Part shown: positions 1 through 6,502 of the stretch, one piece after another
Numbering within the stretch: position 1 is the stretch's first letter
Layout: each line of letters opens with the position of its first letter
NCBI GenBank assembly: GCA_946530565.1
Contig: CAMNAE010000073.1
Span: forward strand, 1 to 7,459
Length of the DNA: 7,459 bases
Source of the DNA: an uncultured Oscillibacter sp.
GTDB taxonomy: Bacteria > Bacillota > Clostridia > Oscillospirales > Oscillospiraceae
Direction of reading: 5' to 3'
Made by a program: the position numbers and the translations under genes
Notes under the pieces: model-generated
The model's database searches: none
Told to the model about the DNA's origin: nothing
What the model saw: only the letters and a program-made list of their open reading frames with translations

Positions 1-537
1 GCGGCTGCGGTATTTGCCGCGCAGTGACGGGATGATGCAGAACGCGCAGTGATTGTCGCAGCCCTCGGCGATGCGCAGATACGCGTACCAGGGCGGCGTG
101 CTCAAAATGCGCTCCCCGCCCTGCGGCGCGGTGTGGATGTTGCCGAGCAGGCACGGCCGCCCGGCGTTTTTGGCCATGACCTCGGCGATCGCGCCGGCGA
201 TCTCGCCGTAGCTGCCGGTGCCGAGGATGCCGTCGACCTCGGGCATCTCATCGAGGATCTGCTGCTTGTAGCGCTGGGCCATGCAGCCGGAGACGAGCAG
301 ACGCTTCAAACGCCCCTCGCTTTTGAGCTGCCCGAGCTCCAGAATGTGCTCGATCGCCTCTTCGCAGGCGGAGGCGAGAAAGCCGCAGGTGTTGACGACC
401 GCCACGTCCGCACCGTCGGGCTCGGTCACGACCTCCATGCCCGCGGCGGCGCAGCGCGCCATCATCTGCTCGCAGTTCACCTGGTTCTTCGCGCAGCCGA
501 GCGAAACGAAGGCCACGCGCACAGGAACAGTTGTCAC
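1..537 (-). CDS. rimO: RimO, ribosomal protein S12 methylthiotransferase (N-terminal part, cut by left edge)
   Basis: The 179 visible residues are the UPF0004 domain and the start of the radical SAM domain of a methylthiotransferase. RimO adds a methylthio group to a conserved aspartate of ribosomal protein S12 in the cytoplasm, using S-adenosylmethionine and two iron-sulfur clusters. Cys15 (SLGCAKN), Cys51 (NTCGF) and Cys85 (SGCMAQR) are the ligands expected for the first cluster. Cys160, Cys164 and Cys167 (CDNHCAFC) form the radical SAM CxxxCxxC motif, followed by IIPSLRGKYRSR, which reads like RimO rather than the tRNA-modifying paralogue MiaB (typically IVPYVRGRERSR). The family is about 430-450 residues, so roughly 60 percent, including the TRAM domain, lies outside the window. 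The start is a GTG preceded by AGGGAGG six bases upstream. It overlaps the recX stop as GTGA (4 nt), so translation is probably coupled to recX. MiaB or MtaB is the alternative and less likely. Confidence 0.93.
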   Translation of the reverse strand, partial: MTTVPVRVAFVSLGCAKNQVNCEQMMARCAAAGMEVVTEPDGADVAVVNTCGFLASACEEAIEHILELGQLKSEGRLKRLLVSGCMAQRYKQQILDEMPEVDGILGTGSYGEIAGAIAEVMAKNAGRPCLLGNIHTAPQGGERILSTPPWYAYLRIAEGCDNHCAFCIIPSLRGKYRSR

Positions 538-1172
538 AAATATCCTCCCTCTTCCTCCTCCGCCGTCCCGGAGCCATAGCGTGCCCAGGCGGCGCGGATC
601 TCGTCCCAGCCGAAGCCGCGGCGCTGCAGCGCGGCGCTGAGGCGGCGCTTTTCGGCCGGCTCCGGCGCCGCGCCCCGGAGCTTCTTTTGGATAAAGGCGT
701 CGATCTTTTCATCCGGCGCCTCCGCCTCTTCGAGCGCGGCGTCCCAGACCTCGCGCGCAACGCCCTTTTCATAGAGCTTCTGCCTAAGACGCGCCTTGCC
801 ATAGCCCGCGGCGGAGTAATGCCGCACGAGCATGCGGGCATAGCTCTCGTCGTCGAGCGCGCCGAGCTCCGTGAGCCAGGCCGCCGCGTCCTCGGCCTCG
901 GCGTCGGAGGCGCCCTTTTCTTTGAGCCTGCGCTTCAGGCCCGACTGCGACATCGGCTGCCGCGCGATCAGCTCGGCCGCCTTTTCCCGCGCACTCGAGA
1001 TGCCCGCGGCCTCTTTGAGCGCAGCAAGCGCCTCTTCGCCGAGCTCCATGCCGGGCTTTAAGCGAAACTTCAGCAGCTCCCGCTCGGAAAGCCGCAGGAG
1101 CGAGCCGTCCTCAAGATAGAGGAGCACCCGCCCCCGCTTATGCTTCGACGCCTCGAGCCGCTCAATCCTCAT
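534..1172 (-). CDS. recX: RecX regulatory protein
   Basis: A 212-residue protein of the RecX family, a small cytoplasmic protein that binds RecA filaments and modulates (usually inhibits) strand exchange and coprotease activity. RecX is built of tandem three-helix repeats. Visible hallmarks are a short beta-like N-terminal segment (residues 1-30, with [12 protein letters not shown]), the first helical repeat around 60-105 ([13 protein letters not shown] followed by an acidic helix and [14 protein letters not shown]), the most conserved stretch at 106-138 ([15 protein letters not shown], then [14 protein letters not shown]), and a third repeat around 150-198. The C-terminal end is acidic (AEEEEGG). 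The ATG lies inside the recA 3' end and the two genes overlap by 11 nt. No strong ribosome binding site precedes it, so expression probably depends on coupling to recA. This order is the common one for recX. Length fits Firmicute members. Confidence 0.95.
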   Translation of the reverse strand: MRIERLEASKHKRGRVLLYLEDGSLLRLSERELLKFRLKPGMELGEEALAALKEAAGISSAREKAAELIARQPMSQSGLKRRLKEKGASDAEAEDAAAWLTELGALDDESYARMLVRHYSAAGYGKARLRQKLYEKGVAREVWDAALEEAEAPDEKIDAFIQKKLRGAAPEPAEKRRLSAALQRRGFGWDEIRAAWARYGSGTAEEEEGGYL

Positions 1173-2268
1173 CGTTGAAGTCGTCGGCCGTCACATCGAC
1201 CGCGCGGCCGGCCGCTCTGGCCGCGGCGCGGGCCTGACCGGTCAGGAGCTTGTCGAAATTCGCGCGGATATCGGCCTCGAGCTTTTCCATGACCTCGGGG
1301 TTCTCGGCGAGATAGCGCTTCGCAGCGTCGCGGCCCTGGCCGATGCGCACCTCGCCCATCGAGAACCACGAGCCGGATTTCTGCACAAGATCCAGCTTGA
1401 CGCCCAGATCGATCATCTCGCCGGTGCGGGAGATGCCCTCGCCGTACATGATGTCGAACTCCGCCTCGCGGAACGGCGGCGCCATCTTGTTCTTCACGAC
1501 CTTCGCCTTCGTCCGGTTGCCGATGAGCTCGCTGCCGTTCTTGATCGGCTCACCGCGGCGCACCTCGATGCGCACGGTCGCGTAGAACTTCAGCGCGCGG
1601 CCGCCGGTCGTGACCTCGGGGTTGCCGTAGACGACGCCGACCTTCTCGCGCAGCTGGTTGATAAAGATGACGATCGTGTTCGTCTTGTTGATCGCGCCGG
1701 TGAGCTTTCGCAGTGCCTGGCTCATGAGGCGGGCGTGCAGGCCGACGAAGCTGTCGCCCATCTCGCCTTCGATCTCGGTGCGGGGCACGAGCGCGGCGAC
1801 AGAGTCCACGACGACCACGTCGACCGCGCCGGAGCGCACGAGCGCCTCGGTGATCTCAAGGCCCTGCTCGCCGGTATCCGGCTGGGAGATCAGAAGATCG
1901 TCGACCTTGACGCCGAGCGCATAGGCGTAGTTCGGGTCGAGCGCGTGCTCGGCGTCGATGAAGGCGACCTCGCCGCCCTTCTTCTGCGCCTCGGCGATCA
2001 CATGGAGCGCCAGCGTCGTCTTGCCCGAGGACTCAGGCCCGTAGATCTCGACGATGCGCCCGCGGGGCAGGCCCCCGATGCCGAGCGCGACATCGAGTGC
2101 GAGCGAGCCGGTGGGGATCACGTCGACCGGCTCCGCGCTGCGGTCGCCAAGGCGCATGACTGAGCCCTTGCCGTAGAGCTTTTCGATGTTCGAGATGGCC
2201 GTCGCGATGGCCTTCTTCTTGTCGTCTGCCGGTGCCGGCGTCGGCAGCGGTGCCTTATCCTTCGCCAT
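1162..2268 (-). CDS. recA: RecA recombinase
   Basis: A 368-residue RecA, the DNA-dependent ATPase that forms filaments on single-stranded DNA, catalyses homologous pairing and strand exchange, and triggers LexA self-cleavage in the SOS response. Visible motifs: Walker A GPESSGKT at 77-84, catalytic Glu107 in [10 protein letters not shown], Walker B VVVVDS at 151-156, INQLREK with Asn204/Gln205, and the L2 loop and following strand [16 protein letters not shown] at about 215-230. The core is complete and uninterrupted. The start is the ATG at 2268, chosen because AGGAGGA lies six bases upstream. The frame is open 21 nt further, to a TTG at 2289, but that start would sit upstream of this ribosome binding site. 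Relative to short Firmicute RecAs there is a Pro/Ala/Lys-rich N-terminal lead (residues 2-20). The C-terminal tail is Ala/Arg-rich (347-357) and then acidic (ADDFNDED). The gene follows prmC by 45 nt and overlaps recX. Confidence 0.99.
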   Translation of the reverse strand: MAKDKAPLPTPAPADDKKKAIATAISNIEKLYGKGSVMRLGDRSAEPVDVIPTGSLALDVALGIGGLPRGRIVEIYGPESSGKTTLALHVIAEAQKKGGEVAFIDAEHALDPNYAYALGVKVDDLLISQPDTGEQGLEITEALVRSGAVDVVVVDSVAALVPRTEIEGEMGDSFVGLHARLMSQALRKLTGAINKTNTIVIFINQLREKVGVVYGNPEVTTGGRALKFYATVRIEVRRGEPIKNGSELIGNRTKAKVVKNKMAPPFREAEFDIMYGEGISRTGEMIDLGVKLDLVQKSGSWFSMGEVRIGQGRDAAKRYLAENPEVMEKLEADIRANFDKLLTGQARAAARAAGRAVDVTADDFNDED

Positions 2269-2274
2269 AGTCTG

Positions 2275-2281
2275 TCCTCCT
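2275..2281 (-). promoter_or_regulatory. Ribosome binding site of recA
   Basis: AGGAGGA on the minus strand, with six bases between it and the ATG at 2268. It is the strongest Shine-Dalgarno match in the window and decides the recA start. The upstream in-frame TTG at 2289 would begin before this site and is therefore unlikely to be used. Confidence 0.9.
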
Positions 2282-2296
2282 GCTGTCAAAAAATGT

Positions 2297-2325
2297 ATTA
2301 TCTTTTTATGAAATTACGAATCGTA
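2297..2325 (-). promoter_or_regulatory. Possible weak recA promoter
   Basis: The prmC-recA gap is AT-rich compared with its surroundings and holds GATAAT (2297-2302, minus strand), a five-of-six match to the -10 consensus. At 17-nt spacing the -35 position reads TACGAT (2320-2325), which is poor, and there is no extended -10 TG. Transcription from here would start around 2290 and give a leader of about 20 nt. I see no GAACN4GTTC (Gram-positive LexA box) in the gap or the end of prmC. recA may mainly be expressed by read-through from upstream. Low confidence. Confidence 0.25.
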
Positions 2326-3189
2326 TACAGAATCCCGCTTGACACCGGCCACCACGCGGGGGATGCCGGCCGTGTCGGGTGTGATCTCAATGTCGCCGTA
2401 GCCCGCATGGAGCATGAGCCGCGCGACGCTGTCCGCCTGCCCGATACCGACCTCAAAGAGGAGGCAGCCGCCGGTCTTCAAGGCAGCGGTCCAGCCGCCG
2501 GTGACGCTGTGATAGAACTCGAACCCGTCGGGTCCGCCGTCGAGCGCGAGCCGCGGCTCATAGTCCCTGACAGACGCGTCCAGTGAGGCGATGTCGCCCT
2601 TGGGGATATACGGCGGGTTGCAGACGATGCAGTCGAACTCACCGTAGGTGCGGCCTGGGGCGATCCGCGCGTCGCAGGAGACGGCCGTGCAGCGCTCGCG
2701 CAGATCGTGGCGCCGGATGTTCTGCCGGCATACGCGCAGCGCCGCCTCGGAAAAATCGGCCAGTACGAGCTTTGCCTCCGGAAGATGCGCTGCGAGCGCG
2801 ATGCCGATGCAGCCGCTCCCGGTGCACAGGTCGAGCACATGCGGCTTTTCGCTGCCCTCAAGTCTTTTGAGCGCCTGCTCCACGAGCACCTCGGTATCCT
2901 GCCGGGGGATCAGCACATCGGGCGTGACGTCGAAGGTGAGGCCGTAGAAGTCCCACTCGCCGATCAGGTAGGCGACCGGCTCCCCCGCAAGATGCCGTGC
3001 GGCGAGCGCGCGGATCGCCTGTTCGGTCTCGTCGGCCATGTACATGCGTCCGTCGCGCTGGAACTCCTCGCGCGATTTGCCGGAGCCGAAGCAGCAAAGC
3101 TCGCGGGCTTCGAGCGTCGCGCCGGGGATGCCGGCCTTCAAAAACGCCCGCCTGAGCTCGAGATTCAGGTCATTGTAGGTGATCGCCAT
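2314..3189 (-). CDS. prmC: PrmC, release factor glutamine methyltransferase
   Basis: A 291-residue HemK/PrmC-type N5-glutamine methyltransferase. It uses S-adenosylmethionine to methylate the glutamine of the GGQ motif in peptide release factors RF1 and RF2, improving termination. The N-terminal helical release-factor-binding domain spans about 1-75 and runs into PVAYLIGEWDFYGLTF and VLIPRQDTE (92-100), typical of the family. The Rossmann methyltransferase domain has motif I VLDLCTGSGCIGIA (118-131), the glutamine-binding NPPY at 191-194, YEPRLALDGGPDG (210-222), and EVGIGQ (246-251). Length is normal and no key motif is missing. The ATG at 3189 lies 3 nt after the stop of the DUF1385 gene. 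Its purine-rich stretch is rather far upstream, so translation may be coupled. In many Firmicutes prmC sits between a DUF1385 gene and prfA. Here recA follows instead. Confidence 0.97.
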   Translation of the reverse strand: MAITYNDLNLELRRAFLKAGIPGATLEARELCCFGSGKSREEFQRDGRMYMADETEQAIRALAARHLAGEPVAYLIGEWDFYGLTFDVTPDVLIPRQDTEVLVEQALKRLEGSEKPHVLDLCTGSGCIGIALAAHLPEAKLVLADFSEAALRVCRQNIRRHDLRERCTAVSCDARIAPGRTYGEFDCIVCNPPYIPKGDIASLDASVRDYEPRLALDGGPDGFEFYHSVTGGWTAALKTGGCLLFEVGIGQADSVARLMLHAGYGDIEITPDTAGIPRVVAGVKRDSVYDS

Positions 3190-3192
3190 GGC

Positions 3193-4158
3193 TTACCACG
3201 CGTCCTCTCCCTGTTTTTCGGGCAGCACGAACTCGATCGAGCGGATCGCGACCTCGATCATGCTGTCATCGGGCTCGTTGGTCGTGAAATTCTGCATCCA
3301 CAGCCCCGGCGCGGTCAAAACACGCGTGAGGGCGTTGTCGGTCCGGCCGACCCAGCGGTTGAACTCATAGGTGATGCCGACGACGAGCGGAAGTAAAATA
3401 AGATGCACGAGCGCGCGGAGCCAGGGGTTCGTGATCGGCCAAATGCCGAAGAAGATGCTCGAGACAAGGATCGACACGGCGATGACCACGAAGAGGAAGC
3501 TCGTGCCGCAGCGCGGATGGTGCCGCGGCTGGATGCGCACGTTTTCAACAGTCAGCGGGAGCCCCGCCTCGTAGCAAAAGATCGTCTTGTGCTCGGCGCC
3601 GTGGTACTGGAAAACGCGGTAGATATCCTTCTGCCGGGAGGCAAAGATCAGGTAGGCCATGAAGACCGCGATCTTCAAAAGGCCCTCGACCACGTTGCGG
3701 CCCCAGAGCGGGAAGCCCGGCACAAAATGCAGGATGCCGCCGGTCACGAGCGTCGGCAGGATCATGAACAAAAAGATGCTCATGCCCACGCCCACAAGCA
3801 CGGCCAAAAACGTGATCACGCTTTCGAGCTGTTTGCTCGGGATGTGCTTTTCGAGCCACTCATCGAATTTCGAGGGCTGGGCGTCCGGGTCGTCCGGATA
3901 GAACTCCGCGCTGTACATGAGTGCCTTGACGCCGCGGACCATGGAGTCGAGGAAATTCACGGTGCCACGGATCAGGGGCACGCCGAGGATCGGATAGCGC
4001 TCCTTGATGAGGTGCAGCTCCTCGGTCTTTTCGGCGAGCGTCCCGTCCTGCTTGCGCACGACGATCGCCTGCTTTTTCGGGCCCCGCATTAAAATGCCCT
4101 CGATCAGCGCCTGTCCGCCGATGCTCGTGCGGAAGGCGCAGGACTTGTTGTCTGCCAT
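3193..4158 (-). CDS. yqhQ: DUF1385 family (YqhQ-like) polytopic membrane protein
   Basis: A 321-residue member of the DUF1385 family, named YqhQ in Bacillus subtilis, whose biochemical function is not established. The N-terminal signature GGQALIEGILMRGP is at 14-27. Hydrophobic segments that look like membrane spans are at about 113-136, 155-173, 219-239 and 248-265. Between spans two and three lie the family's most conserved polar motifs, YHGAEHKT (185-192) and HPRCGTSF (214-221), whose His, Glu and Cys residues could bind a metal or form an active site (inference). The C-terminal motif PGLWMQNFTTNEPDD is at 284-298. The ATG at 4158 has AAGGA five bases upstream. It is the first gene of the downstream block, 3 nt before prmC, and follows the window's best promoter candidate. 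Family assignment is secure; function is open. Confidence 0.95.
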   Translation of the reverse strand: MADNKSCAFRTSIGGQALIEGILMRGPKKQAIVVRKQDGTLAEKTEELHLIKERYPILGVPLIRGTVNFLDSMVRGVKALMYSAEFYPDDPDAQPSKFDEWLEKHIPSKQLESVITFLAVLVGVGMSIFLFMILPTLVTGGILHFVPGFPLWGRNVVEGLLKIAVFMAYLIFASRQKDIYRVFQYHGAEHKTIFCYEAGLPLTVENVRIQPRHHPRCGTSFLFVVIAVSILVSSIFFGIWPITNPWLRALVHLILLPLVVGITYEFNRWVGRTDNALTRVLTAPGLWMQNFTTNEPDDSMIEVAIRSIEFVLPEKQGEDAW

Positions 4159-4225
4159 ATGGTTCCTTTCTTCCGCGCAGCACCTCAGGATGCTCTTAAG
4201 GCGCCAGCGGGCTCAAGATGATGAT

Positions 4226-4254
4226 AGTATAACACAGAAAGCGCGAAAAATTAA
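4226..4254 (-). promoter_or_regulatory. Candidate promoter for the yqhQ-prmC-recA-recX-rimO block
   Basis: On the minus strand an extended -10, TGTTATACT, has the TATACT hexamer at 4226-4231 and TG at 4233-4234. At 17-nt spacing a weak -35-like TTAATT occupies 4249-4254. It lies in an AT-rich patch of the 124-nt gap between the kinase stop and the yqhQ start, giving a predicted leader of about 60 nt. An extended -10 can compensate for a weak -35. It is the best promoter match in the window but unproven. Confidence 0.5.
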
Positions 4255-4282
4255 ACATTCGTTCCTTCATTTTTATCGCTTT
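4238..4282 (-). repeat. Imperfect AT-rich inverted repeat after the kinase gene
   Basis: AAAGCG immediately after the kinase stop (4277-4282) can pair with CGCTTT at 4238-4243, and the flanking A/T runs extend the pairing with a two-base mismatch. The result is a stem of about 11 pairs with a loop of roughly 17-20 nt. It could act as a weak terminator for the two-component genes, but the stem is mostly A-T, the loop is long and there is no clean U-run after it. It also overlaps the -35 region of the candidate promoter. Function is uncertain. Confidence 0.25.
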
Positions 4283-5740
4283 TTATGCGTTTTTTTCGGG
4301 CAGGCGGATCGTGACGACCGCGCCGCCGCCGTCCGCGTTGCCGATATCAAAGCTCCCGCCGTGGAGCGTGATGATCTCGTCGCACACGGCAAGGCCGATG
4401 CCGCTGCCGCGCGCCTTCGAGGAGCCCTTGTAGAACTTCTGCTTCACGAAGGGGAGATCCGCCTCCGGGATGCCGGGGCCGTAGTCGCGCACCTTCACGA
4501 TCTGCCAGGGCGCCTCGTGCAGCAGCTCCACAAAGATGCGTCCGCCGGCGCCGCCGTGCTTGGCCGCGTTGTCGAACACGTTGCAGAAGACCTGCCTGAG
4601 CCGCTCGGGGTCGCCGTCGATCTCAGGCAGGAGCTCGTCGATCGGCTCGTATTCCAAAAGGATATTCTCCTGCCGGAAGAGCTCGCGGTAGGTGAAGATC
4701 GCGTCCTCGAGCGCGGCGGCGAGATCCACCGGCTCGATCTGCAGTGCAAAGCGCCCGTCCTCCATCTTCGAGAACTCCAAAAGCTCCTCGACCATCGTCG
4801 AAAGGCGCTGGCTCTCATTCAAGATGATGCGGATGCCGCGGCGTGTCTGCGGGTCGCCCACGGGGTCGGCGAGCAGCGTCTCGCCCCAGCCGTTGATCGC
4901 GGTGAGCGGGGTCCGGAGCTCGTGCGAGACCGAGGAGATGAACTCGGACTTCATCTTCTCGTTCTGCCCGATCTGCACGGACATGTTGTTGATATTGTCG
5001 ACGAGCTCACCGAGCTCATCGCTGTAGCGGTTCTCGAGCTGGAAGCCGTAGCTGCCGTTGGAGATGCGCTTGGCGGCCTCGGTCACCTCGGCCACCGGCT
5101 CCACGACGTTGTTGATGAAGAGCAGGTTTGAGACGAAGACGAGCGAGAAGCATAAAAGCGCGAGCAGCATGAACACGAGGTCGAAGAGCAGCACCTGCCG
5201 GCTCGCGCGGCTCATCGAGGTCACAAGCCGCATCACGCCCACGACCCGCCCGTTGAAGACGAGCGGGTGCGAGACCGCGAGGATCGGCTCGCCGGTCACA
5301 TCCGCCGCGCCGCGAAACGACGCGATCCGGTTCTCCTTGGCGGCCGCGGAGACATCGGGCGTCTCGGTCACAAGTCCCGCGGTGAGGCCCGAGGTCGACG
5401 AGACGAGGATCTGCCCGTTCGTGCTCAGGAACTGCAGCTCGATGCGGTCGGCGTCCTCATAGGTCGAGGCCGCCTGCGTGGCGCGCTGGTAGAAGCCCGC
5501 GTAGCCGCCGCCGAGGAAATAATCGTTAAACGAGCCGGCGATCGCCTTGGCGCGGGACTCGAGCCCGCGCTGCATGGAGCCGTAGCAGTAGCTCGAGACA
5601 CCGACCGAGCAGATCAGCACGATCGCGAGCAGGATCGCCGCGACCGGCGCGATCGTATTGAAGAGCCAGCGGCGGCGCAGGCCGTGAAGCCTGAGCGCGC
5701 TGCGGCGCAGCGGCGTTTCAGGCGCAGTCTTTGACATCAT
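4283..5740 (-). CDS. Membrane sensor histidine kinase of a two-component system
   Basis: A 485-residue sensor kinase of the PhoR/WalK type that should autophosphorylate and pass the phosphate to the adjacent regulator. Order of parts: short basic cytoplasmic N-terminus; membrane span about 27-49; extracytoplasmic sensor of about 130 residues (50-182), ending in a PDC/Cache-like pattern (GEPILAVSHPL, then NGRVVGVMRLV); second span about 183-210; HAMP linker about 211-258 (VVEPVAEVTEAAKRISNG); HisKA with phospho-acceptor His273 in SVSHELRTPL; and HATPase with N box NVFDNAAKHG (387-396), DYGPGIP (419-425) and GSGIGLAV (445-452). No PAS domain lies between HAMP and HisKA. The ATG at 5740 is chosen because it overlaps the regulator stop as TGATG (1 nt), a classic coupled arrangement. 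An ATG one codon later (5737) and a GTG at 5752 are alternatives. All catalytic boxes are present. The signal sensed is unknown. Confidence 0.95.
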   Translation of the reverse strand: MMSKTAPETPLRRSALRLHGLRRRWLFNTIAPVAAILLAIVLICSVGVSSYCYGSMQRGLESRAKAIAGSFNDYFLGGGYAGFYQRATQAASTYEDADRIELQFLSTNGQILVSSTSGLTAGLVTETPDVSAAAKENRIASFRGAADVTGEPILAVSHPLVFNGRVVGVMRLVTSMSRASRQVLLFDLVFMLLALLCFSLVFVSNLLFINNVVEPVAEVTEAAKRISNGSYGFQLENRYSDELGELVDNINNMSVQIGQNEKMKSEFISSVSHELRTPLTAINGWGETLLADPVGDPQTRRGIRIILNESQRLSTMVEELLEFSKMEDGRFALQIEPVDLAAALEDAIFTYRELFRQENILLEYEPIDELLPEIDGDPERLRQVFCNVFDNAAKHGGAGGRIFVELLHEAPWQIVKVRDYGPGIPEADLPFVKQKFYKGSSKARGSGIGLAVCDEIITLHGGSFDIGNADGGGAVVTIRLPEKNA

Positions 5741-6426
5741 CAAAGCCCCCACTTATAGCCGTAGCCCCACACGGTCGTGAGGTACACCGGCGACTGGACA
5801 TTGTCCTCGATCTTGAGGCGCAGGCGGCGGATGTTCACATCCACGATCTTGAGTTCGCCGAAGTAGTCCTTGCCCCACACGGTATCGAGGATCTCCTCGC
5901 GCGAGAGCGCCCTGCCGGGGTTCTCCATAAAGTACTTGATGATCGAGTACTCCACCTGCGTGAGCTTGATGCGCTGGCCGTTCTTCTCGAGCGTGCGGTT
6001 GCGGGTGTTGAGCGTGAAGGGCTCGCGCACGATGACGCCGGCCTCCTCTTCCTGCCCGCCGCCGGCGCGGCGAAAGAGCGCGTCCACGCGCGCGGTGAGC
6101 TCCGCGGGCGAAAACGGCTTGGTCACATAGTCGTCGGCCCCGGTCATGAGCCCGGTGACCTTGTCCATCTCCTGGGAGCGGGCGGTCAGCATGATGATGC
6201 CGATGCGGGAGTTGGAGGCGCGGATGCGGCGGCAGACCTCGAAGCCGTCGATACCGGGGAGCATGATGTCGAGCAGCGCAACACCGGTGCCCGGCTCCGC
6301 AGCAAGCTTTTCAAGGGCCTCCTCGCCGCTGGCGGCCTCGATGACGTCATAGCCCGCCCGCCTGAGATTGATCACGATAAAGCTGCGGATATTGGCCTCG
6401 TCTTCCAAAACCAGTACCTTTTTCAT
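5740..6426 (-). CDS. OmpR/PhoB-family response regulator
   Basis: A 228-residue DNA-binding response regulator, the likely partner of the downstream kinase. The receiver domain (about 1-120) has the acidic pocket Glu8-Asp9 (LVLEDEA), phospho-acceptor Asp53 (LLDIMLPGIDG), the switch Thr81 (MLTAR) and Lys103 (VTKPFSP). A linker with acidic residues leads to a winged-helix domain (about 131-228) with LTQVEYSIIKYFMENPGRALSREEIL, split here as LTQVEYSIIKYF and NPGRALSREEIL, the recognition-helix region VDVNIRRLRLKIE, and the terminal YLTTVWGYGYKW wing. The ATG at 6426 is used because AGAGAGG lies six bases upstream and the protein then begins MKKVLVLEDE, as in relatives. The frame runs up to a GTG at 6468, which would add 14 residues unlike the family. 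It overlaps the kinase gene by one base. Its target promoters cannot be told from this window. Confidence 0.95.
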   Translation of the reverse strand: MKKVLVLEDEANIRSFIVINLRRAGYDVIEAASGEEALEKLAAEPGTGVALLDIMLPGIDGFEVCRRIRASNSRIGIIMLTARSQEMDKVTGLMTGADDYVTKPFSPAELTARVDALFRRAGGGQEEEAGVIVREPFTLNTRNRTLEKNGQRIKLTQVEYSIIKYFMENPGRALSREEILDTVWGKDYFGELKIVDVNIRRLRLKIEDNVQSPVYLTTVWGYGYKWGL

Positions 6427-6432
6427 TTCAAA

Positions 6433-6439
6433 CCTCTCT
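6433..6439 (-). promoter_or_regulatory. Ribosome binding site of the response regulator
   Basis: AGAGAGG on the minus strand, six bases before the ATG at 6426. It decides the start in favour of the 228-residue product over the longer GTG-initiated reading at 6468. Confidence 0.8.
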
Positions 6440-6502
6440 TTTCTGACGTTCCCGACCTGTGCGCTCACATAAAAGCGCGGCAGGCAAAAGCATGATCCTC
6501 TT

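Noticed and set aside
49..1061. Plus-strand frames opposite rimO and recX
   Set aside because: rimO and recX are identified by family motifs on the minus strand. The plus-strand translations are low-complexity Ala/Arg/Leu/Asp with no family features.
2269..2291. TTGACA on the minus strand just before recA (about 2283-2288) as a -35 element
   Set aside because: A -10 at normal spacing would fall inside the recA coding region, downstream of its ribosome binding site, and no TATAAT-like hexamer is there.
2320..2333. CTGTATAC near the prmC end as an SOS box
   Set aside because: Only one half resembles the proteobacterial CTGT-N8-ACAG motif and the spacing is wrong. It also does not match the Gram-positive GAACN4GTTC motif.
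2707..4092. Two 229-codon plus-strand frames (2707-3396 and 3403-4092), antisense to prmC and yqhQ
   Set aside because: They mirror the codon structure of the minus-strand genes and show no domain or plausible ribosome binding context. They are explained by high GC at third codon positions.
4004..5131. Long plus-strand open frame of 375 codons opposite the kinase and yqhQ genes
   Set aside because: It is antisense to two well-supported genes, spans the AT-rich intergenic region, and has a composition heavy in Arg, Asp, His and Ala that is typical of GC-driven shadow frames. No recognisable motif was seen.
6450..6480. GCGCT/AGCGC inverted repeat upstream of the response regulator as a terminator for the DxDxDG gene
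   Set aside because: The stem is only 5 bp with an 8-nt loop and no T-run follows, so an intrinsic terminator is not supported.
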